A stretch of DNA of 64,000 bases from Streptomyces sp. NBC_01275 (GCF_026340655.1 NZ_JAPEOZ010000001.1:4898001-4962000), one strand, 5' to 3'; positions 34,026 to 43,665 are shown, counted from the first letter of the stretch. Notes: generated from the sequence alone by a model not told the origin. Translations and numbers: made by a program.

Positions 34026-34217
34026 GTGTTCTCACCTCCCGTCGAAGGCCCCCGCCTTCGCACAAGTGAGCGGACTTTATCAGTCGATTTGATCTTGTCG
34101 CTTCGTCAAGCGCCCTGCGCGAAAGGTCTGTTAACCGCCAAGACTTTCTCTGTACTTCTCAAAGTCGCTTAAGGATTCCCCCAGGCCGCTCACAGGCGCT
34201 CGCCCGATGGTCGTGTC

Positions 34218-34820
34218 ATGAGCACCCAACCGGTCCTCGTGGCCACGGACCTCGTCGCCATCTCCGTGCTGGCCTTCGCCGTCTACTTCCCTCGCCACCA
34301 CCGCCGCGACCTGATCACCGCGTTCCTCGGCATCAACGTCGGCGTGCTCGCCGTGGCGATGACGTTGAGCAGCGCGTCGGTGGGGATCGGGCTGGGGATG
34401 GGCCTGTTCGGGGTGTTGTCGATCATCCGGCTGCGGTCCTACGAGATCGCGCAGCACGAGATCGCCTACTACTTCTCGGCGCTCGCCATCGGCCTGCTCA
34501 ACGGCATCCCCGAAGGCACCTCCGTCCTGCCGATCTCGCTGACGGCGCTGATCGTCGGCACGCTGTACGTCGCCGACCATCCGCGGCTCTTCGCCCGGCA
34601 CCGCACGCGCAGCCTCCGGCTCGACTCCGCGTACACCGACGAGACCGCCCTGCGCGCATACCTCGAAGGACTGCTCGGCGGGCGGGTGGTGAACCTGTCC
34701 GTCAAGAGCATCGACCTCGTCAACGACACCACCCAGGTCGAAGTTCGGTACGTGGCACACACCAGATCGCCCCTGCCGTCGGACGCCGAGCCCGTACGGC
34801 GACCCGGGGTGCCCGCGTGA
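34218..34820 (+). CDS. DUF4956 membrane protein
   Basis: 200 residues. Three to four membrane helices (VATDLVAISVLAFAVYF, ITAFLGINVGVLAVAMTL, GLGMGLFGVLSIIRLRSYEIAQHEIAYYFSALAIGLLNG), then a soluble domain (LRLDSAYTDETALRAYLEGLLGGRVVNLSVKSIDLVNDTTQVEVRYV). GLFGVLSIIRLRS...EIAYYFSALAIGLL is the DUF4956 signature. In many bacteria this family is encoded next to VTC-domain and beta-helix or CotH proteins, exactly as here. Its stop overlaps the next start (GTGA). It is presumed to be the membrane partner of the VTC enzyme. Confidence 0.9.
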   Translation: MSTQPVLVATDLVAISVLAFAVYFPRHHRRDLITAFLGINVGVLAVAMTLSSASVGIGLGMGLFGVLSIIRLRSYEIAQHEIAYYFSALAIGLLNGIPEGTSVLPISLTALIVGTLYVADHPRLFARHRTRSLRLDSAYTDETALRAYLEGLLGGRVVNLSVKSIDLVNDTTQVEVRYVAHTRSPLPSDAEPVRRPGVPA

Positions 34821-35611
34821 GCGCGCTCGACTCCGTCGGCGTCGCCGTCGGCGCGCTGCGGCCCGTCGGGCTCGACGAACTCGTCGCCCGCGCCGAGCTG
34901 CTGACCCGCCTCGACCGCAAGTACGTCCTCCCGCTCGCCGACCTGCCCTTCGTCCTGGGCGGCCTCGACACGGACGTACGCGTCCTGGAGATCGACGGGC
35001 AACGGGACTTCGGCTACCGCTCCCTCTACCTCGACACCCCCGGCCTCGACGCCTACCTGGGCGCGGCCCGCGGCCGCCGGCGCCGCTTCAAGGTGCGGAT
35101 CCGCAGCTACCTCGACTCCGGGCTCGACTTCCTGGAGGTGAAGACACGGGGGCCGCGCGGGACGACCGTCAAGCACCGCATCCCGTACGAGAGGGAAGGG
35201 CATCCGTTTCTCGACGGCCCCTCCCGGGCCTACGTCGACACCGTCCTCGCCGGCGCCGGCATCGACTCCCGCCGCTTCCGTTTCGGGCCCGTGCTGACGA
35301 CGACGTACCGCCGTACGACCCTGCTGCTCCCCGACGACGGGAGCCGGCTGACCGTCGACACCGGGCTGGTCTGGAGCCTGCCCGACGGCCGCAGAGCGCT
35401 GGCCACGTCCGACCGGGCCGTCGTCGAGACGAAGGCCGGGCGGGCCGGGTGCGGCGCCGACCGGCTGCTGTGGTCGCTCGGGCACCGGCCCTGCACGGTC
35501 TCGAAGTACGGCACCGGGCTCGCCGCCCTGCGCCCCGAACTCCCCGCCCACCGCTGGCTGCCGGTCCTCAGGCGCCACTTCCCCACCGCCCTCGACGGGA
35601 GCCCTGTATGA
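34817..35611 (+). CDS. VTC-domain protein (polyphosphate polymerase-like)
   Basis: 264 residues from GTG 34817-34819. The triphosphate-tunnel fold of VTC4 is visible: LLTRLDRKYVLP (Lys/Arg), RSLYLDT, RRRRFKVRIRSY, FLEVKTRGPRGTTVKHRIPY (Glu, Lys), ETKAG, and the late CTVSKYGTGL (Lys). These residues line a tunnel that in yeast makes polyphosphate from ATP. In bacteria the product is less certain. It is joined by 4-bp overlaps to both neighbours, so the three proteins are made in fixed proportions. It is cytoplasmic, probably bound to the DUF4956 membrane protein. Confidence 0.9.
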   Translation: MSALDSVGVAVGALRPVGLDELVARAELLTRLDRKYVLPLADLPFVLGGLDTDVRVLEIDGQRDFGYRSLYLDTPGLDAYLGAARGRRRRFKVRIRSYLDSGLDFLEVKTRGPRGTTVKHRIPYEREGHPFLDGPSRAYVDTVLAGAGIDSRRFRFGPVLTTTYRRTTLLLPDDGSRLTVDTGLVWSLPDGRRALATSDRAVVETKAGRAGCGADRLLWSLGHRPCTVSKYGTGLAALRPELPAHRWLPVLRRHFPTALDGSPV

Positions 35612-37518
35612 GCAGCAGCAGTAAGAGGAGAAGGCGAGGAACGGTGCGGGCAGGACTGCGGTACCGGGCCGCCTACGCCCTTGCCTCCGCCGCCCTTGCC
35701 TCCGCCGCGCTCGCCGGGTGCTCGTCCGGCGGGGACGGCGAAGCCGACAGCGGTTCCGCGTCGGCGAGTTCGGGGTCGAGCGCCGCGCCCGACGTGGACG
35801 GCACGCAGAGCGCCGCCGCCGTGCTGGCCGCCGACAAGGAGGTCCACGCGGCGGAGGGCGAAACCGAGTGGGACGCGTCCGACGACGCCGTGGACATCGC
35901 GCTCGACGGCGACTCGGCCTCCGTGGACGGGGAGGGGGCCGAGGCCGACGGGGCGACGGTCACCGTCACCGCCGGCGGCACCTACCGGCTCAGCGGCACC
36001 CTGTCCGACGGCCGGATCGTCGTCGACGCGCCCGACGCGACCGTGAAGCTCGTCCTCGACGGGGCGAAGATCTCCAGCGCCGACGGCTCCGCCATCGCGG
36101 CCACCGCCGTGGACCGGCTCGTCGTCGTCCTCGCCGACGGGAGTGTGAACGCCCTCTCCGACGCCGACTCCTACGCCGACGACGCCGAGGTGAACGCCGC
36201 CCTGTTCAGCGCCGGTGACCTGACCGTCGGGGGCGCCGGCGCGCTCACCGTGCGCGGCAACGGCAACGACGGGATCGCCAGCAAGGACGGCCTGGTCATC
36301 GCCTGCGGAACGGTGACCGTGACGGCCGCCGACGACGGCATCCGGGGCAAGGACTATCTCGTCGTCCAGGACGGGAAGGTCACCGTCACGGCCGGCGGCG
36401 ACGGACTCAAGGCCGACAACGAGGACGACGAGGACGCCGGTTACGTGTCCGTCGCGGGCGGGGCCGTCGACCTCACCGCCGAGGGCGACGGCGTCGACGC
36501 GGCGACCGACCTCGTCGTCACGGGCGGACGGCTGACCGTCGGCAGCGGCGGCGGCAGCGGCACGCAGCCCTCGGACGACAACGACGACACGTCCGCGAAG
36601 GGTCTGAAGGCCGGCGTCATCAGCGTCCTGGCGGGCGGCACGATCGCGGTCGACGCCTCCGACGACGCCGTGCACAGCGACGGCGCCGTCCACTTCGCCG
36701 GGGCCACGGTGACCGCCGCGAGCGGCGACGACGGGGTGCACGCGGAGGGCCAACTCGTGGTCGACAAGGGCACCTTGAAGGTGACGTCCGCGGTCGAGGG
36801 GCTGGAGGGCTTCGACATCGTCGTCAACGGCGGCTCGGTCTCGGTCGTCTCCAGCGACGACGGCGTCAACGCGTCCGGAAACAGCGGGACTTCCGAAGAC
36901 GGAGGCGGAGGCGGAGGCTTCGGCGGCGGAGGAGGCGGCGGGGAGAGCGTCGGCGACTACCAGCTCACCGTCACCGGCGGCACCCTGCTCATCGACTCCG
37001 AGGGCGACGGCCTCGACTCCAACGGCACCGCCGAGATCACCGGCGGCACGGTCGTCGTCAACGGCCCCCAGCAGGGCGGCAACGGCGCCCTCGACGTCAA
37101 CGGCGACTTCACCGTGAGCGGCGGCGCCCTGCTCGCCTCCGGCAGCTCCGGCATGGTCGTCGCCCCCGACGAGGACTCCGCGCAGGGCTGGCTGTCGGCG
37201 ACCCTCGACTCCTCCGTGCCGGCGGGCACGACCCTGCACATCGTCGACGCCGACGGCGAGGTCGTCGCCACGTACGTCACGTCCAAGCAGATCCAGAACG
37301 TCGTCTACTCGTCGTCCGCGATCAAGAGCGGCAAGGAGTACCGCGTCTACTCCGGCGGCAAGGCGGCGGGCGCCGACGGCCTGGGCGGGCTCTCCGCGAA
37401 GCCGGGCACGCTCGGCTCGGCGCAGGAGATCGCGACGGTGACGGCGGGGGACGCGCCGGAGGGCGGAGGCTTCGGCGGAGGAGGCGGCGGCGGAGGCCCG
37501 GGCGGGGGCCGCAGCTAG
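35608..37518 (+). CDS. Beta-helix carbohydrate-binding lipoprotein (Cthe_2159 family)
   Basis: 636 residues from ATG 35608-35610 (ATGA overlap). The lipoprotein signal SAALASAALAGCSSGG has its lipobox Cys near residue 38. The body repeats right-handed beta-helix turns (VSVAGGAVDLTAEGDGVDAATDLVVTGG, GGTIAVDASDDAVHSDGAVHFAG, GGSVSVVSSDDGVNASG), with Asp-rich turns suited to calcium. This matches the Cthe_2159 family that binds acidic polysaccharides and cellulose. A Gly-rich linker (about 433-447) and a Gly-rich tail are present. Together with DUF4956 and VTC it likely builds or binds a surface matrix. Some promoter activity inside the operon cannot be excluded. Confidence 0.87.
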   Translation: MSSSSKRRRRGTVRAGLRYRAAYALASAALASAALAGCSSGGDGEADSGSASASSGSSAAPDVDGTQSAAAVLAADKEVHAAEGETEWDASDDAVDIALDGDSASVDGEGAEADGATVTVTAGGTYRLSGTLSDGRIVVDAPDATVKLVLDGAKISSADGSAIAATAVDRLVVVLADGSVNALSDADSYADDAEVNAALFSAGDLTVGGAGALTVRGNGNDGIASKDGLVIACGTVTVTAADDGIRGKDYLVVQDGKVTVTAGGDGLKADNEDDEDAGYVSVAGGAVDLTAEGDGVDAATDLVVTGGRLTVGSGGGSGTQPSDDNDDTSAKGLKAGVISVLAGGTIAVDASDDAVHSDGAVHFAGATVTAASGDDGVHAEGQLVVDKGTLKVTSAVEGLEGFDIVVNGGSVSVVSSDDGVNASGNSGTSEDGGGGGGFGGGGGGGESVGDYQLTVTGGTLLIDSEGDGLDSNGTAEITGGTVVVNGPQQGGNGALDVNGDFTVSGGALLASGSSGMVVAPDEDSAQGWLSATLDSSVPAGTTLHIVDADGEVVATYVTSKQIQNVVYSSSAIKSGKEYRVYSGGKAAGADGLGGLSAKPGTLGSAQEIATVTAGDAPEGGGFGGGGGGGGPGGGRS

Positions 37519-37540
37519 CGAACGCCCCCCCGCCCCCCGC

Positions 37541-37582
37541 CCGCCTGCCTGTCTGCCCACCTGCCTGTCTGCCTGTCTGCCT
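37541..37582. repeat. CCTGCCTGTCTG microsatellite
   Basis: Short CCTG/TCTG units repeat between the convergent beta-helix and FG-GAP genes, a stretch that may vary by slippage. No other feature lies in this gap. Confidence 0.7.
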
Positions 37583-37585
37583 ACA

Positions 37586-40051
37586 TCAGAACAGCCCCTT
37601 GTAACGGCCGAAGCCGCCGCCGATCTTGACCCTGCTGCCGTACGACCCCTTGCCGGTGCCGGACTGGCGGTAGAGGTTGCCCGCGGTGTCCCGCGCGATC
37701 AGGTCGGTCTTCCCGTCCCCGCTGACGTCCCCGACCCCGACCACCACGTTGTACGAGGAGCCCCAGTTGGAGAAGATCTTCGCCCGCGCGGAGAAGGCGC
37801 CGTTTCCCTTGCCGTAGTACCGGTACAGGTTGTTGGACTTGTCCTGGGCGATGAGGTCGCCGATCCCGTCGCCGTTCAGGTCCCCGGCGCCGACGACCTT
37901 CTTGTACGTCCTCCAGTCGGCGTACAGCTTCACGCGCGCGGACAGCGTGGCGGTGCTCGTGCCCTTGTAGAGGTACACCGCGCCGGTGGCGGCGTTGCGG
38001 GCGATCAGGTCGGGGCGGCCGTCCTTGGTCACGTCACCGGGGTAGGTGAGGACGTCGTACTGCTTCCAGCCGGTCGTGGAGATCGTCTTGTACGTCGTCG
38101 TGGGCTTCGGCGCGGTCCCGCAGGCCGGCCGGTACGCGCGCAGGGCGTCGCCGACGCGGACGAGGACGTCGTTGCAGCGCTCGCCGTTGAGGTCGCCGAA
38201 CGGCACCGCCTTGACGCTCGTCGACCAGCCCGCGGCCGACGCGCCCGTCTCGAGGTCGCCGTTGCCGGTGCCGAGATCCCACTGGAGCCTGCCCGAGGCG
38301 TCGAGCTGGAGCAGGTCGCCGAGGCCGTCCGGGGTGACGTCGTGGCCGCCGAAGTCACGGAAGGCCGGGCTGCCGCCGGTCACCGTCACGGTGCCGGTCC
38401 CGAAGCTCGCCGCGGTGCCGGAGCCCCACTGGACGGCTTTCAGCGTCCAGGTCAGCCTGCCGTCGACGGTCACCGCGCCGGTGCTCGTGCGGCCGTTCCA
38501 GACCGGGGCGACGGTGGTGGAGCCGGTCGTGGGGTCGGCGGCGCCGGTGAGGGTGCGCACGGTCCTGCCCGCGACGTCCGTGAGGGTGAGCGTCCAGGAG
38601 GCGACGGCGGAGTTCGTCGTCCAGGTCGGCTTCCACGCGGCGCTGGAGGACGTGGTGCCCTTGAGGGGCACGGTGGCCGGGACCGTCTTGTCCGTCACCT
38701 TCAGCGTGGGCCAGACGGTGCGGGAGGCGGCCACGGCTCTGCCGACCGCGGTGCTGGTCGACGAGCCCCACACGGCGGTGGCGGCGCCCGCGGTGTTCGC
38801 CGCGATCTCGCCGTGCACCGTGTCGCCGCGGCCCACCCGCCGGGGGGACGTCCACTCCCCGTCGACCAGGGTGGCCTCCCACAGGATGTCGGACTGCGTC
38901 GCGGCGTCGAGCTCCGGCCACAGCACATGGACCGAGCCGTCCGCGGCGATGGCGGCGTCGGTGGTGTACTGCGCGGACCCGACGGACAGGGTCCTCGTCG
39001 CCGACCACACGCCGGTGGCGCCGTCGAACGTGGTGGTCCGCATGCTCTTGGCGCTCGTGGCCCCGTCGAACCAGACGAGGGTGACATCGCCGTCGGGCCC
39101 GACCAGCGGCTCCGGAGTCGTGGAGGGATCGCCCACGGCGGACGCGGCGGTCGTCGGCTCGCTCCACGCGGAGGCCGCGTCGGCGCGCCGCATGGTCTGG
39201 AAGGCGCCGTCCAGGTCCTGCCACACCAGATGGACCGAGCCGTCCGGGGCGGAGGCCAGCGTGGGCAACTCTCTGGAAGCGCTGATCAGCTGCGGGGTCG
39301 GCCAGGTGGAGGCGCCGAGGGGCCGGGCGTTGGTCATCACCCGGTAGGTCTCGTCCACCTTCATCCAGTACGACACGACGAGCCCGCCCTGCCCGTCGTA
39401 GGCGATCTGCGGCTGCGCGACGACCCCGTAACCGGAGACGCCCGCGTAGACGGCGGCGTTGCTGACCTGCGCCGGTGCGGACCAGCTGTCGTCCGCGGTC
39501 AGGGTGGCGGCGTAGGCCTCACTCCGGCCGGTCCGCCACACTCTTTGCCGCCACACGGCGGCGACCGTCCCGCCGGGCCCCACGGCGAGGTCGGGATACT
39601 CGAACGACGTGCTGCCGTCCGCGGCGATCACCTTGGGCTGTGACCAGGCCGACTGTCCGGCGCCCAGGGTGGCGGAGGCGATCTGCTCGGTGGTGGTCCA
39701 CAGCGCGGCGACCGATCCGTCCGGCCGTGCCGCGAGGCGCGCCTCGTCGATCGTGTCGGCGAGCCAGACCTTGGCGCTCCAGGCGTCGCTGTTCGCGGGG
39801 CGGGTGGCCGCGTAGAGGTCGCCGCTGGGGTACTCGGTCCAGACGGCCACGGCGGTGCCGTCCTGGGTGACGACGAGGTCCCGGACCTCGGCCTGCGCGG
39901 AGCTGAGCGCCACCTGGCCGGCCCACGGCGGCAGCACGGTCGCGGCGGCGGCCGGAGCGGCCGGGAGCACGGCGCCCGCGAGGACGAGCGAGACGGTGAC
40001 GAGTGCGGTGGCCGCGGCGCGGCGGCGCGGCGGCAGCGCTGATCTGCCCAT
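37586..40051 (-). CDS. Secreted FG-GAP/VCBS repeat protein, copy 2
   Basis: 821 residues from ATG 40049-40051 behind GGGGAGGGG. The signal peptide is RRAAATALVTVSLVLAGAVLPAAPAAAA. It has the same architecture as the gene at 31512: propeller-like half (RPDGSVAALWTT, GPGGTVAAVWRQ, APDGSVHLVWQD), Ig-like segment (TLTDVAGRTVRTLTGAAD, WNGRTSTGAV), and C-terminal FG-GAP repeats (GDLNGERCNDVLVR, GDVTKDGRPDLIARN, GDLNGDGIGDLIAQD, GDVSGDGKTDLIARD). It is a calcium-binding extracellular protein. The pair probably arose by duplication and now brackets the DUF4956 operon. The frame continues far upstream, but only this start has a ribosome-binding site and a signal peptide. Confidence 0.88.
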   Translation of the reverse strand: MGRSALPPRRRAAATALVTVSLVLAGAVLPAAPAAAATVLPPWAGQVALSSAQAEVRDLVVTQDGTAVAVWTEYPSGDLYAATRPANSDAWSAKVWLADTIDEARLAARPDGSVAALWTTTEQIASATLGAGQSAWSQPKVIAADGSTSFEYPDLAVGPGGTVAAVWRQRVWRTGRSEAYAATLTADDSWSAPAQVSNAAVYAGVSGYGVVAQPQIAYDGQGGLVVSYWMKVDETYRVMTNARPLGASTWPTPQLISASRELPTLASAPDGSVHLVWQDLDGAFQTMRRADAASAWSEPTTAASAVGDPSTTPEPLVGPDGDVTLVWFDGATSAKSMRTTTFDGATGVWSATRTLSVGSAQYTTDAAIAADGSVHVLWPELDAATQSDILWEATLVDGEWTSPRRVGRGDTVHGEIAANTAGAATAVWGSSTSTAVGRAVAASRTVWPTLKVTDKTVPATVPLKGTTSSSAAWKPTWTTNSAVASWTLTLTDVAGRTVRTLTGAADPTTGSTTVAPVWNGRTSTGAVTVDGRLTWTLKAVQWGSGTAASFGTGTVTVTGGSPAFRDFGGHDVTPDGLGDLLQLDASGRLQWDLGTGNGDLETGASAAGWSTSVKAVPFGDLNGERCNDVLVRVGDALRAYRPACGTAPKPTTTYKTISTTGWKQYDVLTYPGDVTKDGRPDLIARNAATGAVYLYKGTSTATLSARVKLYADWRTYKKVVGAGDLNGDGIGDLIAQDKSNNLYRYYGKGNGAFSARAKIFSNWGSSYNVVVGVGDVSGDGKTDLIARDTAGNLYRQSGTGKGSYGSRVKIGGGFGRYKGLF

Positions 40052-40258
40052 GTGTGTGGATTCCCCTCCCCGTAGGGGCATTCGCCCCCCAAAGGGCACC
40101 CTAAGCGGCGGGTGAGGGAATAGTGAAGGCGTTCGATCGCGTGTGATCGTGTGGTGGAAGGGGCCGGCGAAAAAATTCTCGACTCGCGGCAACTCTTCAC
40201 GGACCGGTGACCACTGACGGGTTGTAAGGCTTGTTCGACAGACCCGTAAGGATCCCCC

Positions 40259-41602
40259 GTGGCAGCTCCCTCCCACCGCCGGTCCCTCCGCACGCGCCGT
40301 GCCCTCGTCGTCTCCGCCGCCGTCGCGGCGGCCGGCGTCGGCGCCGGCGTCATCGTGCTGAACGCCAACGCCGGGACCGTCGACCTGTACCACCAGACCC
40401 TCGCCGCCAAGGACGGCTGGGCCTCCTCCGGCACGGGCACGACCGGTGGCACGAAGGCCGACGCCGCGCACACCTTCACCGTCTCCACCCGCGCCCAGCT
40501 CGTGAAGGCGCTGGGCTCGACGTCCGACACCACGCCCCGGATCATCAAGGTCAAGGGCACGATCGACGCCAACACCGACGACGCGGGCAAGAAGCTGACC
40601 TGCGCGGACTACGCCTCGGGCACCGGCTACTCGCTCTCGGCGTACCTGAAGGCGTACGCCCCCTCCTCCTACGGCACCTCCAAGCTGCCCTCCGGCACCC
40701 AGGAGAAGGCCCGCGCCGCCGCCCAGACCAAGCAGGGCAAGAACATCGTCTTCAAGGTGCCGGCCAACACCAGCATCGTGGGCGTGCCCGGCACCAACGC
40801 CGGCATCTCCGGCGGCATGCTCCAGATCCAGAGCGTGGACAACGTCATCGTCCGCAACCTGACCTTCGCCGGCGCCGAGGACTGCTTCCCGCAGTGGGAC
40901 CCGACCGACGGCGACGACGGCAACTGGAACTCCAACTACGACGCGGTCACCCTGCGCGGCGCCACCCACGTCTGGGCGGACCACAACACCTTCACCGACG
41001 CGGCGCACTTCGACAGCGCCAACCCGAAGTACTACGGCCGCGAGTACCAGATCCACGACGGCGAACTCGACATCACCAAGAGCTCCGACCTGGTGACCGT
41101 CTCCCGCAACCAGTTCACCAACCACGACAAGACCATGCTGATCGGCAGCAGCGACAGCGAGCCCAGCGGCAAGCTGCGCGTCTCCATCCACCACAACATC
41201 TGGAAGGGCATCGTCCAGCGCGCCCCGCTGACGCGTGTCGGCCAGGTCCACATCTACAACAACTACTACGACGTCACGACCCTCAACGGCTACGCGACGC
41301 AGTACAGCATCAACTCCCGCGCCAAGGCCCAGGTCGTCGCCGAGGACAACTACTGGAAGGTCCCGACGGGCGCGAAGGTCGCCAAGCTGCTGAGCGGCGA
41401 CGGCACCGGCTCCATCAAGGGCTCCGGCAACCTCGTCAACGGCACGGCCACCGACGTCGTCGCCGCGTACAACGCGGCTTCGTCGAAGAAGCTGAAGACG
41501 ACGGTCAACTGGACCCCGACCCTGACGGCGGGCCTGGAGACGTCGGCGAAGAACCTGCCCACGTCGCTGGCGACGACGACGGGCGCCGGAGTGCTGTCCT
41601 AG
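40259..41602 (+). CDS. Secreted pectate lyase-like protein (polysaccharide lyase family 1)
   Basis: 447 residues from GTG 40259-40261 with AAGGA. The signal region is RRALVVSAAVAAAGVGAGVIVLNANA. The right-handed beta-helix of PL1 shows the key patches: LRGATHVWADHNTFTD (Ca-binding Asp), HDGELDITKSSDLVTVSRNQFTNHDKTMLIG, and RVSIHHNIWKGIVQRAPLTRVGQVHIYNNYY, in which the Arg of QRAPLTR is the catalytic base. It cleaves polygalacturonate by beta-elimination outside the cell. With the acidic-polysaccharide-binding beta-helix lipoprotein 3 kb away, it suggests plant cell wall use. It is divergent from FG-GAP copy 2. Confidence 0.92.
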   Translation: MAAPSHRRSLRTRRALVVSAAVAAAGVGAGVIVLNANAGTVDLYHQTLAAKDGWASSGTGTTGGTKADAAHTFTVSTRAQLVKALGSTSDTTPRIIKVKGTIDANTDDAGKKLTCADYASGTGYSLSAYLKAYAPSSYGTSKLPSGTQEKARAAAQTKQGKNIVFKVPANTSIVGVPGTNAGISGGMLQIQSVDNVIVRNLTFAGAEDCFPQWDPTDGDDGNWNSNYDAVTLRGATHVWADHNTFTDAAHFDSANPKYYGREYQIHDGELDITKSSDLVTVSRNQFTNHDKTMLIGSSDSEPSGKLRVSIHHNIWKGIVQRAPLTRVGQVHIYNNYYDVTTLNGYATQYSINSRAKAQVVAEDNYWKVPTGAKVAKLLSGDGTGSIKGSGNLVNGTATDVVAAYNAASSKKLKTTVNWTPTLTAGLETSAKNLPTSLATTTGAGVLS

Positions 41603-41622
41603 CCAGGACCTGTCGGCTGCGC

Positions 41623-43602
41623 TCACCAGCCGGCGGCCGTGGCGCGGTCGACGCCGTCGAGTCGTGCGCCGGTCAGGTCGGCGTCGGTGAAGTCCGCGTC
41701 GGTGACGTTCGCCGCGGGGTGCGTGTCGTCCTTGCCGAGGTCGGCGCCCTGGAGCGACGCGCGCGTCAGGTCGGCTCCGGTCAGGATCGCGCCGGTCAGG
41801 TCGGCCTCGACGAGATTGGTGACGGAGCCGTCATCGCCGGGCGGGGCCTGCGCGCCGGCGAGGACGGCTCCCGTGAGGTCCGCGGAGTAGAACTGCGCGC
41901 CGTCCAGCCAGGCGCCGGTGAGATCGGTCCCGATGAACTCGGCGTCGGTGAAGCTTCCGGAGCTGAGCAGGGCGCCGTCCATCCGGCCGTCGCTGAACCA
42001 GACGTAGTCGAACCGGCCTTCCCGCAGGTCGGCCCGGCTCAGATCGGAGCCCCGCAGGTCCGCGTCGGTGAAGTCCAGGGTGGCGAGGTCGGCGCCCACC
42101 AGGAAGGTGTCCCGCAGGTTGATGTACGGCTCCCCGTCCACCGTCTGGGTGCGGGAGCCGAGGACGTCGAGGGCGGCCTGGACGTCCTCGGCCGGCCGGG
42201 TCTTCGGGTTCTTGCGAAGGCGCTCGGCGGTCGCCGCCTTGGGCGTCTTCGCGTGTTCCCGGACGTAGGCGCTGAGTATCTTGACGATCGCGGGCTGTTC
42301 GCTCGGCGTCTCGCGCATGATGCGCTTCAGCGCGTACAGGCTGCTGATCCTGACGTCGACCGAGTCGTCGCCCAGGCCGCCGACGGTGTCGCTGTAGGTG
42401 GAGGCCACCTGGTCGCGCCGGGAGAGGCCGAGGGTCTCGTTGGCCTGGCTGATCGTCACGGCGGTGAAGGCGAGGGCCAGCAGGGCCGGAACGGTGGGCA
42501 TCGCGGTGGCGACCCACATGTAGCGCTGCCAGCGGGTGGCGTCGGCGGGCGGCCCGGCCGCGGCCGGCTGCGGGGGCGTCGGGCCCGGACCCGGACCGGG
42601 TCCGGGCGCGGCGACGAGCTGGGCGGGGTCGAGCAGTACGAACCACCGGGAGGCGTCCAGCCGGTCCTGAACGGTGGCCAGCAGGGCTATGAGGCCGGGC
42701 AGGGCCGGGGTCCCGTCACGCAGGACCTGCCCCGCCGCCTCGCCCAGGGTCTCGGCCACGCGCGCGGTGTGCGCCCGCAGTTCGGCGCCTCGCTCCACGT
42801 CGACCGGCAGACCGTCCTGGGCGAAGTCCCTCAACGCGGCCAGCAGTTCGGCTGTTCGCAGATCGAGGACGGTGGCCTCCGGGGGTACGGCGCGCAGCGC
42901 GTCGCGGCAGGCGGCCAGCGCGTCCAGACAGGCGAGCAGGGGCGGCTCCTGCCGCTGCCAGAGGTCGAAACTCTGCCGCGCGGCCCGTCGTATGCGCCAC
43001 GCGGCGAGCAGGAACGCCGGTGCGAAGCCGAAGAGGAAGCCCGACTGGGCGCCGTTCCACCACGGCCCGGGGGTCGCCTCGCACCCGGTCAGCAGTGACC
43101 ATGAGGCGCAGGACTCGCTGCCCGGCAGATACCAGCCGTTCGAGCCCAGGTACTGCTGTATGACGGTGTAGGGGCTGGAGATTTCCGCGAGCGGACCGTC
43201 GTAGAAGTACGTCCAGACGACCAGCCACGCCGCCAGCAGCAGGCCGGACGCGGCCAGCGTGAACGGGATCGCCCAGCACCAGACCACGCGCCCCGCCGCC
43301 AGCACCCGGGCCGAGCGGTCCGCCTCCACCAGACGGCGCAGCAGCCGGTCGGGCGGCGTCGCGCTCACCAGCCCCTGATGCCGGCGCAGCGCCAGGACGA
43401 CGCGTAAGCGGCGGCGGAGGGCCTCCGTGCGCGGCCGCATGGCACGGCGCGGGACGAAGGCGACGCGCCGGCCCGTGTGACGGTGCGGATCGCCGAAGGC
43501 GGCCGCCCTCGCGGCCAGCCGCCAGCCCGACATCAGCGTGGCGTACGCCACCGCCGCGCCCAGGAGAGCGCGTATCCAGTCGGCCCAGGACGTGAAGTCC
43601 AC
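41623..43602 (-). CDS. Pentapeptide-repeat membrane protein (TTA codon)
   Basis: 659 residues from GTG 43600-43602 (GGAGG upstream). The N-terminal half has four to five membrane helices (VVWCWAIPFTLAASGLLLAAWLVVWTYF, GFLFGFAPAFLLAAW, PTVPALLALAFTAVTISQAN). A Gly-Pro repeat (PGPGPGPGPTPP) links to a helical segment (SLYALKRIMRETPSEQPAIVKILSAYVREHAK) and to a C-terminal pentapeptide-repeat helix (about 500-655: ATLDFTDADLRGSDLSRADLREG, ADLTGAILTGADLTRASLQGADL). Pentapeptide repeats usually bind proteins. Leu66 is a TTA codon (plus-strand 43405-43407), predicting bldA-dependent translation. Function unknown. Confidence 0.88.
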   Translation of the reverse strand: MDFTSWADWIRALLGAAVAYATLMSGWRLAARAAAFGDPHRHTGRRVAFVPRRAMRPRTEALRRRLRVVLALRRHQGLVSATPPDRLLRRLVEADRSARVLAAGRVVWCWAIPFTLAASGLLLAAWLVVWTYFYDGPLAEISSPYTVIQQYLGSNGWYLPGSESCASWSLLTGCEATPGPWWNGAQSGFLFGFAPAFLLAAWRIRRAARQSFDLWQRQEPPLLACLDALAACRDALRAVPPEATVLDLRTAELLAALRDFAQDGLPVDVERGAELRAHTARVAETLGEAAGQVLRDGTPALPGLIALLATVQDRLDASRWFVLLDPAQLVAAPGPGPGPGPTPPQPAAAGPPADATRWQRYMWVATAMPTVPALLALAFTAVTISQANETLGLSRRDQVASTYSDTVGGLGDDSVDVRISSLYALKRIMRETPSEQPAIVKILSAYVREHAKTPKAATAERLRKNPKTRPAEDVQAALDVLGSRTQTVDGEPYINLRDTFLVGADLATLDFTDADLRGSDLSRADLREGRFDYVWFSDGRMDGALLSSGSFTDAEFIGTDLTGAWLDGAQFYSADLTGAVLAGAQAPPGDDGSVTNLVEADLTGAILTGADLTRASLQGADLGKDDTHPAANVTDADFTDADLTGARLDGVDRATAAGW

Positions 43603-43665
43603 CGAGTCAGCCTCCCCCGAGACACGTCTCCTGTACGGCGTTCACCCCATGGTCACGCAGGCCGC

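Noticed and set aside
34026..34217. Extra gene between FG-GAP copy 1 and the DUF4956 gene
   Set aside because: Only a divergent promoter region with AT-richer patches; no coding frame.
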